Under the pieces are notes generated by a model that was not told the origin of the DNA, did not search any database, and saw nothing but the letters and a program-made list of their open reading frames with translations. This document shows positions 9,208 through 18,396 of a stretch of DNA of 64,000 nt, piece by piece. The stretch spans positions 248,001 to 312,000 of the forward strand of contig CAZDGU010000003.1 in the NCBI GenBank assembly GCA_964505215.1, read 5' to 3'. A program made the position numbers and the translations under genes. Position 1 is the first letter of the stretch. Every line of letters starts with the position of its first letter. Origin of the DNA: Gracilimonas sp964505215 (lineage in GTDB: Bacteria > Bacteroidota > Rhodothermia > Balneolales > Balneolaceae).

Positions 9208-10320
9208 ATGATGATACACGCAGAACGTTCTTTTTGGGAATCAGAATTATATGAACAGACGTATGACCTGCTGGTGATTGGGGCCGGGCTTACCGGACAG
9301 TCTGTTGCCTATTTTTATAAAAAAGCTCATCCCGATAAAAAGGTGTTGGTAGTTGATCGCGGGTTTTTCCCCATTGGCGCCAGTACCCGAAATGCCGGTT
9401 TTGCCTGCTTTGGTTCCATAACGGAACACATAGAGGATATGCGAATTGAGGACGAGGTGCATATCATAGATCGTATTCGCCGGCGCGTTCAGGGACTGAA
9501 ACTTTTGCGCGAAACCTTGGGCGACTCGAATATTGAGTACCGCGAGCCCGGTGCGTATGAGATTTTTACAGATCAAGAGGAATACCTAACAGCACTGGTT
9601 CATATCAAAAAATGCAATCGCTGGCTGGTTGAGGCCGCCGGAGAAGAGCGGGTGTATGAGCAAACAAAACACCATGGCTTTGATGCCATCCGGATAAAAG
9701 GAGAAGGCTGCCTTCACCCCGGAAAAATGATGCGTACACTGTATGAAAAGAATATTGCAACAGGAGTGGAATTTCGTTGGCAAGGTGAGGTGGAAAAAAT
9801 AGACACAGAGGCGGGAACCGTACAGCTGAAAAATGGAATTACGCTGAAGGCAAATCAGCTGGCGGTGGCCACAAATTCATTCACAAACTCCTTATTGAAA
9901 GACATAAGCATTACTCCGGGGCGTGGATTTGTATTTGTAACCAAGCCCATTCCCAATTTAAAATGGAAAGGTACCTATCACTACAAAGCCGGATATTACT
10001 ATTTTAGAGGGCTGAAAGGAAACAGATTTCTGCTGGGCGGAGCTCGAAGTTTAGACATTGATGGTGAAACAACAACCGATTTTGGAACGAATGCTCTCAT
10101 CAAAAATCATTTGGTAACTTTTGCGAATGAGGTGCTGGAACTTCCAAAAGACTGGAAAATTGAACGGGAATGGTCGGGAATAATGGGATTTACTCCCACT
10201 AAAAGTCCAATACTAAAACGGCTAACCGAAAAAACCACCGTGATAGGCGGGCTCAGCGGTATGGGCGTGGCCTTAGGAATGCAGCTCGGCAAAGAAGCCG
10301 TTGACGAGGTGATTGGTTAA
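9208..10320 (+). CDS. FAD-dependent oxidoreductase (DAO family)
   Basis: A 370-residue flavoprotein of the D-amino-acid oxidase/glycine oxidase fold. The dinucleotide-binding motif is VIGAGLTGQSVA with the glycines at 25, 27 and 30. It is followed by VVDRGFFPIGASTRNAGFA, the usual region around the flavin in deaminating amine oxidases. The C-terminal block VIGGLSGMGVALGMQLGKEAVDEV closes the FAD site. The substrate is probably a secondary or primary amine, or an amino acid, but nothing in the context identifies it. No signal peptide. It is convergent with umuC. Confidence 0.8.
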   Translation: MMIHAERSFWESELYEQTYDLLVIGAGLTGQSVAYFYKKAHPDKKVLVVDRGFFPIGASTRNAGFACFGSITEHIEDMRIEDEVHIIDRIRRRVQGLKLLRETLGDSNIEYREPGAYEIFTDQEEYLTALVHIKKCNRWLVEAAGEERVYEQTKHHGFDAIRIKGEGCLHPGKMMRTLYEKNIATGVEFRWQGEVEKIDTEAGTVQLKNGITLKANQLAVATNSFTNSLLKDISITPGRGFVFVTKPIPNLKWKGTYHYKAGYYYFRGLKGNRFLLGGARSLDIDGETTTDFGTNALIKNHLVTFANEVLELPKDWKIEREWSGIMGFTPTKSPILKRLTEKTTVIGGLSGMGVALGMQLGKEAVDEVIG

Positions 10321-10370
10321 AGGAAACTCCGGGATTGAGAGTGAGAAGGTGTCAGCCGGGCAGCTGTGTG

Positions 10371-11705
10371 TTATTTTGCTTTTGCAATCATAATTTCACT
10401 CCAATCGGTGGTGTAACGTCGGCTTAAATAATCTTGCTTCATTTCCCAGTTTGTGCTTTTATCACTTTCCCGATGCAGGCCCGAAGCTGCAAAAGCCGCC
10501 GTATTTCGGCCATGGCGACTATTTATTTGATCAATACACTCCATAAGCTGGAACTGTTTTTGGGTGTATAATTCCGGATCAAATAAATCCATTTGAATCT
10601 CGTCGGCCGGGGCTAATCCCGTGAGCATAATGCCGGCTTTTTTGTATTTGGTATTGGGCAGGTAAATGGATTTCAACAGACGTTTTCCGGCAGAAATAAG
10701 GGCAGGAGTGTGAGCCGTAGGCACTTTGAACGAGGTGTAAGCAGCGTATTTATATTTCGCTTTTGGGTCTTTGTATTTATCGCCAATCAGCAGTACCTGA
10801 AGATTGGAAGCTACCGAGTTTTGTGCTCGTAATTTTTCTGCCGCCCGGGTTGTGTAAGTGGCAACGGCTTCCTCAATTTCATGAAGCCGGTACAATGGTT
10901 TCCCAAACATGCGCGATGTAAGTATGCCTTTCCGAACATCCGACACCTCGTTGAGCTTCATGCAAGGCAGGCCGTTCAGTTCCAGCACGGTACGCAATCC
11001 CGTTACCGTTAAATGTTTACGAACCCAGCGCTTATGATTTATTTTCTGCTTTAAATGATACGCCGTTTTAATATGGTATCGGTTGAGCCGGATTGTAAGC
11101 CGCCGCCCAATTCCCCATATTTTTTGAAGCGGCATTTGCTTGAGAATCAGATCCGTCGCCGGATTATCACACAAATTCAAAACGCCGTTATAGCTGCTGT
11201 TTCGCTTGGCGGTTTCGTTAGCCACTTTAGCCAGCGTTTTACTGGGAGCAATTCCCACCGAAACCGGTAATCCCGTCCACTGATAAATGGTTTCCTTTAT
11301 ATGGCGCCCATATTCCTCCAAGTCGGTATAAATGTGAGTAGAAACTTCCGCAAAAGCCTCATCAATACTGTACACTTCAATATTATGCGTGAGCCGGCGC
11401 AGCACCTCTATCACCCTGCGCGACATATCTCCATACAACGGATAGTTAGAAGAGCGAACCACAACGCCGTGTTCTTTAAAAAATGTGCGATATTTAAATT
11501 CAGGTGCGCCCATGGGAATATCCAGGCTTTTGGCTTCCTCCGAGCGCGCAATTACACAGCCATCATTATTGGAAAGTATTACGATGGGCTTGCCAATTAA
11601 TGCAGGGTTGAACACGCGCTCGCACGAGGCATAAAAGTTGTTGCAATCTACCATGGCGTACGCAATGGACGGGCGGTGATGGAAATCATTTTGATGTTGG
11701 AGCAT
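10371..11705 (-). CDS. umuC: DNA polymerase V catalytic subunit UmuC
   Basis: A Y-family translesion polymerase of 444 residues (typical UmuC about 420). The metal-binding acidic residues are D20 in MVDCNNFYASCE and D115-E116 in SIDEAFAEV. The finger region SNNDGCVIARSEEAK is canonical UmuC. The C-terminal little-finger and UmuC-specific tail are complete. Its ATG lies 13 bases after the umuD stop, so the two are one operon. An internal ATG at residue 18 would start directly at the catalytic core and is an alternative start. Its normal activator is cleaved UmuD, which matters because the partner here looks unable to self-cleave. Confidence 0.93.
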   Translation of the reverse strand: MLQHQNDFHHRPSIAYAMVDCNNFYASCERVFNPALIGKPIVILSNNDGCVIARSEEAKSLDIPMGAPEFKYRTFFKEHGVVVRSSNYPLYGDMSRRVIEVLRRLTHNIEVYSIDEAFAEVSTHIYTDLEEYGRHIKETIYQWTGLPVSVGIAPSKTLAKVANETAKRNSSYNGVLNLCDNPATDLILKQMPLQKIWGIGRRLTIRLNRYHIKTAYHLKQKINHKRWVRKHLTVTGLRTVLELNGLPCMKLNEVSDVRKGILTSRMFGKPLYRLHEIEEAVATYTTRAAEKLRAQNSVASNLQVLLIGDKYKDPKAKYKYAAYTSFKVPTAHTPALISAGKRLLKSIYLPNTKYKKAGIMLTGLAPADEIQMDLFDPELYTQKQFQLMECIDQINSRHGRNTAAFAASGLHRESDKSTNWEMKQDYLSRRYTTDWSEIMIAKAK

Positions 11706-11718
11706 GCCTGAAATTTCC

Positions 11719-12162
11719 CTATTCTTTTTCGTTGAGATATTTGTGTATCACATGTGTTACCACTCCCCAAATCAGCCAGTTGGTATCGGGGTGAATGGTG
11801 ATGGGCTCGAAACGCACATCATCTGAAATCAAAAACAGTTGGGAGCCTTTTTTAACCAACCGCCGGATTACCGGTTCTTCCTCAATCGCAGCAATTACAA
11901 TGTATCCATCGGCGGGATGAATGGAGCGATCTACCACCAAAATATCGCCATCATGAATGCCCGAAGCGCGCATGGCATTTCCCTCCGCCCGCACGTAAAA
12001 AGTAGCCGCCGGGCGGCGTACAATCAGCTCTTCTAAATCCAGCGGCTTTTGCAAGTGGTCGGCCGCCGGCGAAACAAAACCGGTTTCAGCTTTTTGAGAC
12101 AAATTAGCCTCATTCCGCCGTTCTTTAGCCGTTCCACCCTGATAAATCTTAAACTTCTCCAT
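11719..12162 (-). CDS. umuD: UmuD-like S24 protein lacking the catalytic Ser-Lys dyad
   Basis: At 147 residues it aligns end to end with E. coli UmuD (139 residues): GFVSPAADHLQKPLDLEEL matches GFPSPAADYVEQRIDLNQL, and the C-terminal WGVVTHVIHK matches FGVVIHVVK. The active site is changed. The nucleophile position (E. coli S60, in GDSM) is A63 in GNAM, and the lysine position (E. coli K97, in TVKKL) is R100 in VIRRL. I checked both on the nucleotides (codons GCC and CGG). The cleavage site Cys-Gly is Thr27-Gly28. The reading frame is intact and the fold is conserved, so it may act as an uncleaved partner or inhibitor of UmuC. Confidence 0.9.
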   Translation of the reverse strand: MEKFKIYQGGTAKERRNEANLSQKAETGFVSPAADHLQKPLDLEELIVRRPAATFYVRAEGNAMRASGIHDGDILVVDRSIHPADGYIVIAAIEEEPVIRRLVKKGSQLFLISDDVRFEPITIHPDTNWLIWGVVTHVIHKYLNEKE

Positions 12163-12175
12163 GCGTATTTTTGAT

Positions 12176-12190
12176 TACATATAACATGTA
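12176..12190. promoter_or_regulatory. Inverted repeat upstream of umuD
   Basis: TACAT at 12176-12180 and ATGTA at 12186-12190 are spaced by 5 bases, starting 14 bases before the umuD ATG (on the minus strand). A related AGTATGTGTAT stretch follows. The position suits an SOS-type operator, but it is not the E. coli LexA box, and no LexA gene is in the window. Confidence 0.35.
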
Positions 12191-12346
12191 TAAAGTATGT
12201 GTATCTGTGGAGATTGTAAACTTCTAAATCAAGAATTTTGTAGGTATGTGAACTAAGATTTATAGAATGGAAGGGTTTTAGGGTTGATTGTTAAAAAAAA
12301 TCTGCCATCTTAAATCTTTTAAACTCCTAATACAGATAAAGAGGGA

Positions 12347-12742
12347 ATGAAACACAAAGAGTTAACTCATAGCATAATCGGGTGTTCTATGAAAGTTCAT
12401 TCTACGCTTGGGAGTGGATTTCAGGAAGTAATTTACCAGCGAGCACTGGCGATTGAGCTGGCAAAACAAAACCTGAATTTTAAGCGGGAGATGGAAATGG
12501 ATATTTATTATGAAGAGCATTTAATTGGCAAGCGCCGTGTGGATTTTTTTGTGGAAGATAAAATTATGGTGGAACTGAAAGCCGTTTCAAAATTAGATGT
12601 CCCTCATTTGGCACAAGCTATGAATTACTGTCAGGCATATAATCTTCCAATTGGACTGCTCATCAATTTTGGATCACGCAGCTTGGAGTATAAGCGGGTG
12701 TACAATATAAATCATCCTATAAATCCTAATTTAAGTTTTTGA
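12347..12742 (+). CDS. GxxExxY protein (PDDEXK-like fold)
   Basis: A 131-residue member of the GxxExxY family. The defining motif is GFQEVIY at 24-30. A nuclease-like triad follows: D66 in RVDFFVE, then E76-L-K78 in MVELKAV, the D...ExK pattern of PDDEXK nucleases. The family is widespread as small stand-alone proteins with no established role. It is divergent from umuD across a 184-base gap. Confidence 0.85.
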   Translation: MKHKELTHSIIGCSMKVHSTLGSGFQEVIYQRALAIELAKQNLNFKREMEMDIYYEEHLIGKRRVDFFVEDKIMVELKAVSKLDVPHLAQAMNYCQAYNLPIGLLINFGSRSLEYKRVYNINHPINPNLSF

Positions 12743-12989
12743 GAATAAAGTGAAATAAGGGTGAGAATTCAGGCTGCGCAGGTGAGAAAAGTTGGATTAA
12801 GTTTGCTACTATTTTGAGGAAAGAATCTGGTTTTCTATAACAAGACTTCCCAACAGGTAAAATTATTCTAAAAAAGGGTGGCTCTGTTTTATATATGAAA
12901 TAAATACGCGTTATTTAACTCCTTAATGAAGATTTGGAAATGCTATTATTTCAAAGTCTTTTTTTGCTAACTAAATACAATCGAGACTT

Positions 12990-15737
12990 ATGCAATCTGT
13001 TAAAATCCGCTACATTTTTGTTTTACTAATTGGTGTCTGTACTTTTTCGTCGGCTGCGGCACAGGGAGTGCTGACTTTTGAGGATGTGATGAAGTTCGAA
13101 GACATCGGCTCCATTCAGCTATCGGAAAATGGGGAATGGGTGGCTTACGAAGTTTGGCCCGATCGCGGTGATGGTCGGGTGGAAGTAAAAAGTACCAATG
13201 GCCGAAATACCTATGAAATAAATTTAGGGGCTTCTCCAAAAATCACCCCAAATGGAGCGTGGACAGCTGCTTATCGAAAAGTGCCGCTGAAAGAGCAGCT
13301 TAAAAAAGATAAAAATAAGCCGCAGCAGGGATTGTCACTATTAGCTACGGAAAATGGAGATATAGTAGAATTTGACAGCGTTCAGTCTTTTCAGTTTTCG
13401 GAGGATGGAAGCTGGCTGGCTGTTCGGCATACGCAAAGTAAAAAGGTTAAAGATTTAAAGTCGAAGAATAAGAAATTGGGGAAGAAGCTTCGGTTAAGAA
13501 ATTTGGCGTCGGGGGAGGAATTTGAGTTGCCATTTGTGCACCAAATGGCTTTCGACAGCCTTTCAAACTATCTGGCTTATTCGGTAGTGGATACTTCGGA
13601 TGCAGAAAACGGATTGTTTGTTTTTGATTTGAAATCAGGAACTTCTCGCACCATTGATGCCGGAGAAAGTACGTTTTACCAAAATCTTACTTGGGATTAT
13701 GACGAACAAAAGCTGGCCTTCACCAAAGCAAGCTACGACACTTCGTATGTAGAAAGTGATGCAGCTCTTCATCTTTGGAATGCCGGAAATGGGTCGCTGA
13801 ATACACTGGTGAAAGCAGAGGAAGCTAACAGTGGATTTGCGCTGCGTTCAAACAACAGACTCACGTTCAGTAACGATGGGAAGCGGCTGTTTTTTGGTTT
13901 TATGGATGCAGAAATGGCGGCTTTAGATTCTAAAAAAGAAGGCGAAAAAGACGATGAAGCGCAAGTGTATGATATCGATGAAATTGTGGGCGGACGCGGA
14001 CTGGATATTTGGCATGGCGAAGATCCGCTGATTAAAACGCATGAAAAGAAAATGTGGAATTCGCATAAAAATCATGTGTTTACGGCTGTGTATCACTTCA
14101 ACAAAAAGAAATGGGTACAGCTGGCCGATCACGATATGCCGGATGTGAGCGTGGCGCATAACTCTAAGATAGTGCTGGGAAGTTCGAACGTGCCGTACAT
14201 GCGCGAGCGAACCTGGGATGGTACCTATCGCGATTATTATAAAGTGGACTTAAATACCGGAAAGCGCACGCAATTTCTGGAGCATTTTAGCGGCCGGGTG
14301 AACTTATCACCCCAAGGAAAATATGCGGTGTATTACCAAGATAAGCACTGGCATCTGATGAATACGAATAGTGGGAAAACCCAGAATCTCACGGAAGAAA
14401 TCAGTACGCCGTTTTATAACGAAGATCATGACTATCCATCGGATGTGCCCGGTTATGGCGTAGCCGGCTGGATTAAGAAAGACCGTGCCGTTATGATTTA
14501 TGACAAATATGATATATGGAGATTTGAGACTTCCAATGCTAAATCACGCAATATCACGGATGGAAAAGGCCGGCAGGATAAGCGGATTTTCCGAATTGAG
14601 CGGATGAATAAAAACAGGAGTGAAGCCTTCGGCAATAACGAAGAGCTGCTGCTTACATCTTACCACGATCTCAACAAAAACTTTGGATTTTACTCGGCTC
14701 AAACCAATAAAAGCGGAGTGAAAAAGCTGCTGGAAGAAGACAAGAAATTCACGTTTGTGAAAAAAGCAGAAGATGCGAACACCGTTTTATATAAGCGGGA
14801 GGCGTATGATGAGTTTCCGAACATTTGGGTGGCAAATAATACAGCTTTTAAACGCACCGAACAGCTTACGAACCTGCATCAAGATTTGCATGAAAAATGG
14901 AACTGGGGGAAAGCTGAGCTGATTGACTGGCTGAGCCTGGACGGCACATTTATGCAAGGCGTTGTGATTAAGCCGGATAATTACGATCCCAACAAACGCT
15001 ATCCTATTATGACCTATTACTATCGGTTTTTTACCGACCGCCTGCACGATTTTAATGAGCCGAAAACCAATCACCGCCCGGTTTTAGCCCAATATGTGAG
15101 TGATGATTACGTGGTATTTCTGCCGGATATTCGGTTTGAAGTAGGTCAGCCCGGCTTTGCCGCTACCAAAAGTTTAGTGCCCGGTATTCAAAAGCTGATT
15201 GAAATGGGCATTGCTGACGAAGATAAGCTGGGGCTGCACGGACACTCTTGGAGTGGCTATCAAACGGCTTTTATGGTCACCCAAACCGATATTTTTGATG
15301 CGGCTGTTTCGGGAGCTCCGGTCAGTAATATGACCAGCGCGTACAGTGGCATTCGCTGGGCTTCGGGCATGGCGCGGCAGTTTCAGTACGAGAAAACGCA
15401 AAGTCGTATTGGCGAATCGCTGATTGAAGCTCCTTTAAAGTATATCGAAAACTCGCCGGTATTTTATGCCGACCGAATTACCACTCCCATGTTAATTATG
15501 CACGGAGATGTGGACGGAGCCGTGCCGTGGGAGCAAAGTATTGAGCTTTATTTGGCTATGCGTCGTTATAATAAGGATGTGATTTTTCTGCAGTATCATG
15601 ATGAGCCGCATCACCCTCAAAAGTTCAGCAACAAGCTGGATTATGCCATCCGCATGAAAGAGTATTTTGATTATTACCTGAAAGGTGAAGGCGAACCTGA
15701 GTGGATTCTAAAAGGAGAAGCGTATCAGGGGAAATAA
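12990..15737 (+). CDS. Secreted S9 family (prolyl oligopeptidase-type) peptidase
   Basis: A 915-residue exported serine peptidase. It has a signal peptide MQSVKIRYIFVLLIGVCTFSSAAAQ, a long beta-propeller region (about 30-640), and an alpha/beta-hydrolase domain. The nucleophile elbow is GHSWSG at 751-756 (S753). The acid is D842 in HGDVDGAVPW, and the base is probably H874 in YHDEPHHP. Such enzymes release dipeptides or act as acylaminoacyl peptidases in the periplasm. It appears monocistronic, with 247 unremarkable bases upstream. Confidence 0.88.
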   Translation: MQSVKIRYIFVLLIGVCTFSSAAAQGVLTFEDVMKFEDIGSIQLSENGEWVAYEVWPDRGDGRVEVKSTNGRNTYEINLGASPKITPNGAWTAAYRKVPLKEQLKKDKNKPQQGLSLLATENGDIVEFDSVQSFQFSEDGSWLAVRHTQSKKVKDLKSKNKKLGKKLRLRNLASGEEFELPFVHQMAFDSLSNYLAYSVVDTSDAENGLFVFDLKSGTSRTIDAGESTFYQNLTWDYDEQKLAFTKASYDTSYVESDAALHLWNAGNGSLNTLVKAEEANSGFALRSNNRLTFSNDGKRLFFGFMDAEMAALDSKKEGEKDDEAQVYDIDEIVGGRGLDIWHGEDPLIKTHEKKMWNSHKNHVFTAVYHFNKKKWVQLADHDMPDVSVAHNSKIVLGSSNVPYMRERTWDGTYRDYYKVDLNTGKRTQFLEHFSGRVNLSPQGKYAVYYQDKHWHLMNTNSGKTQNLTEEISTPFYNEDHDYPSDVPGYGVAGWIKKDRAVMIYDKYDIWRFETSNAKSRNITDGKGRQDKRIFRIERMNKNRSEAFGNNEELLLTSYHDLNKNFGFYSAQTNKSGVKKLLEEDKKFTFVKKAEDANTVLYKREAYDEFPNIWVANNTAFKRTEQLTNLHQDLHEKWNWGKAELIDWLSLDGTFMQGVVIKPDNYDPNKRYPIMTYYYRFFTDRLHDFNEPKTNHRPVLAQYVSDDYVVFLPDIRFEVGQPGFAATKSLVPGIQKLIEMGIADEDKLGLHGHSWSGYQTAFMVTQTDIFDAAVSGAPVSNMTSAYSGIRWASGMARQFQYEKTQSRIGESLIEAPLKYIENSPVFYADRITTPMLIMHGDVDGAVPWEQSIELYLAMRRYNKDVIFLQYHDEPHHPQKFSNKLDYAIRMKEYFDYYLKGEGEPEWILKGEAYQGK

Positions 15738-15815
15738 TGAGGATTTTATTTGAGCCGGGGTTTTCCTAATCGGTCGGCACCTATATAAAAGGAATAGCCG
15801 ACCGGGAAAATCGGT

Positions 15816-16475
15816 TCAGATAAACGAATCGCTGAGTTTCTCAAAATGAATGTTGAGGTGCTCCATGCCCGCCAGTTCCTTTTCGAAGCGGGAGGCGATC
15901 TTCAGCGGACAGGCTACTTTCAAGGTGACATGCTCCAAATATTCAGATTCTTTGATGTGCAACGAATAGTTGTTAATCAATTGCTGAAGGGTATTTTCCT
16001 CCGGGTAGGGATATTGAATTTCGAATTCCCGTACGGGCTTAATGGTAATTAAAGAAGCCGATTGCAGGCATAAACTTGCGGCACGTCCGTAAGCTTCAAT
16101 AAGTCCCGGTTTGCCCAAATTGGTTCCTCCGTAATAACGCACCACAATTATTGCGGCGTTAACGGTTTCAAAAGATTTAAGCTGATTGAGAATAGGAAGT
16201 CCGGCCGTTCCGGAAGGTTCGCCATCATCGGAGCTGAATTCTTTGGGTTGAGCCGGATTCAGTCTCCATCCATAGCAGTGATGGGTGGCATCCGGATATT
16301 TAGATTTCAGGAGACCAAGCTGTTCCTGAAATTCCTCCTCGGTTTTTACAGGAAACAAGAAGCCCATAAACTTAGAGCCTCGCTCCCGAAAAGAAGATTC
16401 GTATGTTTGGGTGATGGTTTTCAATGGCGAAAAATAGGTTGGGTGGAAGGTAATGGAAGCTGAATCAATAATCAT
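15816..16475 (-). CDS. YigZ family (IMPACT/UPF0029) protein
   Basis: This 219-residue protein has the two-domain YigZ layout. The IMPACT domain shows GSKFMGFLFPV, THHCYGWRL, SSDDGEPSGTAGLPIL and VVRYYGGTNLGKPGLIEAYG. A C-terminal DUF1949 domain (about 140-215) has the ferredoxin-like pattern YPYPEENTLQQLINNYS. The role is unproven; IMPACT relatives are linked to translation control. The first 17 residues are not usual for the family, and a TTG at 16424 would start at the conserved KTITQTYES. Confidence 0.85.
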   Translation of the reverse strand: MIIDSASITFHPTYFSPLKTITQTYESSFRERGSKFMGFLFPVKTEEEFQEQLGLLKSKYPDATHHCYGWRLNPAQPKEFSSDDGEPSGTAGLPILNQLKSFETVNAAIIVVRYYGGTNLGKPGLIEAYGRAASLCLQSASLITIKPVREFEIQYPYPEENTLQQLINNYSLHIKESEYLEHVTLKVACPLKIASRFEKELAGMEHLNIHFEKLSDSFI

Positions 16476-16476
16476 G

Positions 16477-16731
16477 CTTCAAACAGATACTTTTAAAACC
16501 TGGAGAGAAGAAGTGTGAAGGCAGTCTGGCAGAATCGGTCCGTACTGAGACCGGTTCTTCCAAGATGTAATCACTTTCTTTCAGCCCAATTACCGAATCA
16601 GAAATTATTTTTATAAAGGATATGCGGTTTACCTCTATAGTCATAACTGATGCAAAGAAGTAAGAGAAGTATCTGAATACAAGAGAAAAGTTTTTCCACG
16701 GTGAGGATGAAAGAAATATATGGTTATTCAA
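16477..16731 (-). pseudogene. Possible N-terminal remnant of a 6-bladed propeller lipoprotein
   Basis: The minus-strand frame contains SDSVIGLKESDYILEEPVSV at about 16543-16602. It resembles TSLVIGLEGEADSISQILGEPVSV near the start of the intact propeller gene just upstream (on the minus strand). No lipoprotein signal or repeat structure follows, and the frame ends inside the yigZ gene. I read it as the broken start of a third propeller paralogue. The rest of this 380-base gap (16476-16855) holds nothing I recognise. Confidence 0.4.
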
Positions 16732-16855
16732 AACGGATAACCATTAATCAAATAAAAGCCATATGGATAGCAATTTTCTAAATAGAAATTAAAATGGCTA
16801 TAACCTGTTTAGCCTAAGGCAAATGATTAGTAGGTTAACCATCAATATGAAACTT

Positions 16856-18055
16856 TTAAAAACCCAAAGAAAAACGACGAACTAACGGTGCGGAGCCTGA
16901 ATAATCTATTAAATAAAAGTTGTTATTTTTGTCCATCCAACTTACAAAAGGATAGGTTGGTACTTGATCATATTCTAATGAAAAAAGATAGCTTTGTTGT
17001 AAAACATTACCATTGCTATCAAACAATTGCACAAATACATCTAAGGGATTTCCTTGTTCTAAGGTCACGTTGCCTTCTCGCCACTCTCCGTAGAAATGAA
17101 CAACTTCATTTTTATCAGGAAGAACAAACAGCCCCATATTTACACTAAAAAGCCTGCCTCTATGCACGGCCCCTGAAAATGAAATAGTCCAGACAGCCGG
17201 GAAATCTTCATTCTCTTGGTATTCTTTTTCAGTGCTATAAGTTATATAAGGCTCTCCCCGTGGCTGTGATCCGGTAAAGGTTTTATACAAAAACCAGTCT
17301 TCATTTTTATTTTCTTTATAGGCGTAAATTTTTCCAGAATAAATACCTGGAGAAAAAAACAATTCACGAGAATTTTGATTTATTTTAAAGCTGCCTTGAT
17401 ATATGGCATTGACTAACCATCCAAAGCTGTCAGTTATGCCTAACTCATTAAATGGGCCAAATTCTTCATACTTTGTTTCAAGATCTTGGCTTAATATTCT
17501 GAAAAAGTGTCTGGTGTATAAATCTGAGAATTCAGGTTCATTCGCTTTGCCTTGGTATAAATATAAGCCCACTATTTTATCATCAAGAGAGTCTATTCCT
17601 TGCAAATAGAATTGATTCTCAAAGTCAATGGTATAATGATCAATATATTCACCACTCGTGGTTATGGTGGTATAACGGAAGTTTCCACGATCGAGCACAA
17701 TCAAATTACTGTCTGACGTGAATCCCATAAAGTTAATATCATGAAACTCATTTGGTCCTCTTCCCCTTCTGCCCAGACTTTTAATATAGTTCCCTTCATT
17801 ATCAAATACTTTAATGCTAAGGCTTGCTTTATCACCGATATAAATATTTTCTTCTTTATCAGTTACAACACTAACAGGCTCACCTAAGATTTGAGATATT
17901 GAATCTGCTTCACCTTCAAGGCCGATAACTAAACTGGTTTCAATAGGTAGGGATGGAGTCCTATTAATAAACTGTGAATCGGATTTATTGTTGTTGTTGC
18001 TACAAGCAGCAAACAATACAATACTTGAAGTAAGCAGGATTTTAAAATTAATCAT
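16856..18055 (-). CDS. 6-bladed beta-propeller lipoprotein
   Basis: A 399-residue lipoprotein (MINFKILLTSSIVLFAAC, lipid Cys at 18) with NHL-like propeller blades: GEPVSVVTDKEENIYIGD, SIKVFDNEGNYIKSLGRRG and similar units, ending DKNNNFYLIDYSGSAPLVRRF. It matches the BF3886-type 6-bladed propeller proteins common in Bacteroidota, many of which sit beside small Cys-rich peptides. One such peptide gene is encoded 33 bases upstream on the same strand. The codons are AT-richer than the flanking housekeeping genes. The ligand is unknown; surface or periplasmic binding is inferred. Confidence 0.82.
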   Translation of the reverse strand: MINFKILLTSSIVLFAACSNNNNKSDSQFINRTPSLPIETSLVIGLEGEADSISQILGEPVSVVTDKEENIYIGDKASLSIKVFDNEGNYIKSLGRRGRGPNEFHDINFMGFTSDSNLIVLDRGNFRYTTITTSGEYIDHYTIDFENQFYLQGIDSLDDKIVGLYLYQGKANEPEFSDLYTRHFFRILSQDLETKYEEFGPFNELGITDSFGWLVNAIYQGSFKINQNSRELFFSPGIYSGKIYAYKENKNEDWFLYKTFTGSQPRGEPYITYSTEKEYQENEDFPAVWTISFSGAVHRGRLFSVNMGLFVLPDKNEVVHFYGEWREGNVTLEQGNPLDVFVQLFDSNGNVLQQSYLFSLEYDQVPTYPFVSWMDKNNNFYLIDYSGSAPLVRRFSLGF

Positions 18056-18088
18056 AAAAAGACATAAATTAAGATTGAATAATTGTCT

Positions 18089-18304
18089 TCAAATAACAAC
18101 ATTTCCACAATCTGGACCACATAAGGTACCCGTTAAATCGCAGTCTCCAGTACAGATGTCCATTCCACAGAAACTAGCCTCTCTACAATTTCCTAAGGGT
18201 GTACATGTGCAACATTCACAACTAAATGAGGTGGAGTCTAAGATGTCGGAATTTTCAGGAGTTAAAGAAAAAGCACTAACCGAATATTTAATTATTTCTC
18301 TCAT
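18089..18304 (-). CDS. 71-residue cysteine-rich small protein, possible peptide precursor
   Basis: I start this at the ATG at 18304; an upstream ATG at 18337 adds 11 residues, mostly basic. The product has a Cys-free N-terminal part (MREIIKYSVSAFSLTPENSD) and a C-terminal part with ten cysteines at 29, 31, 32, 34, 40, 46, 51, 55, 62 and 66, including the block CECCTC. There is no classical signal peptide. The leader/core split resembles a RiPP precursor, a metal-binding peptide or a disulfide-rich secreted peptide. It lies directly upstream of the propeller lipoprotein and probably shares its transcript. No maturation enzyme is in the window. Confidence 0.6.
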   Translation of the reverse strand: MREIIKYSVSAFSLTPENSDILDSTSFSCECCTCTPLGNCREASFCGMDICTGDCDLTGTLCGPDCGNVVI

Positions 18305-18396
18305 AGAGTTATACTTTTTCTTTCTATATATAATCAAAAGAAATAATAATGCAAATTTATTTAATTTTTCCTATCAGTTGTTCACGTTGGGAAAGA

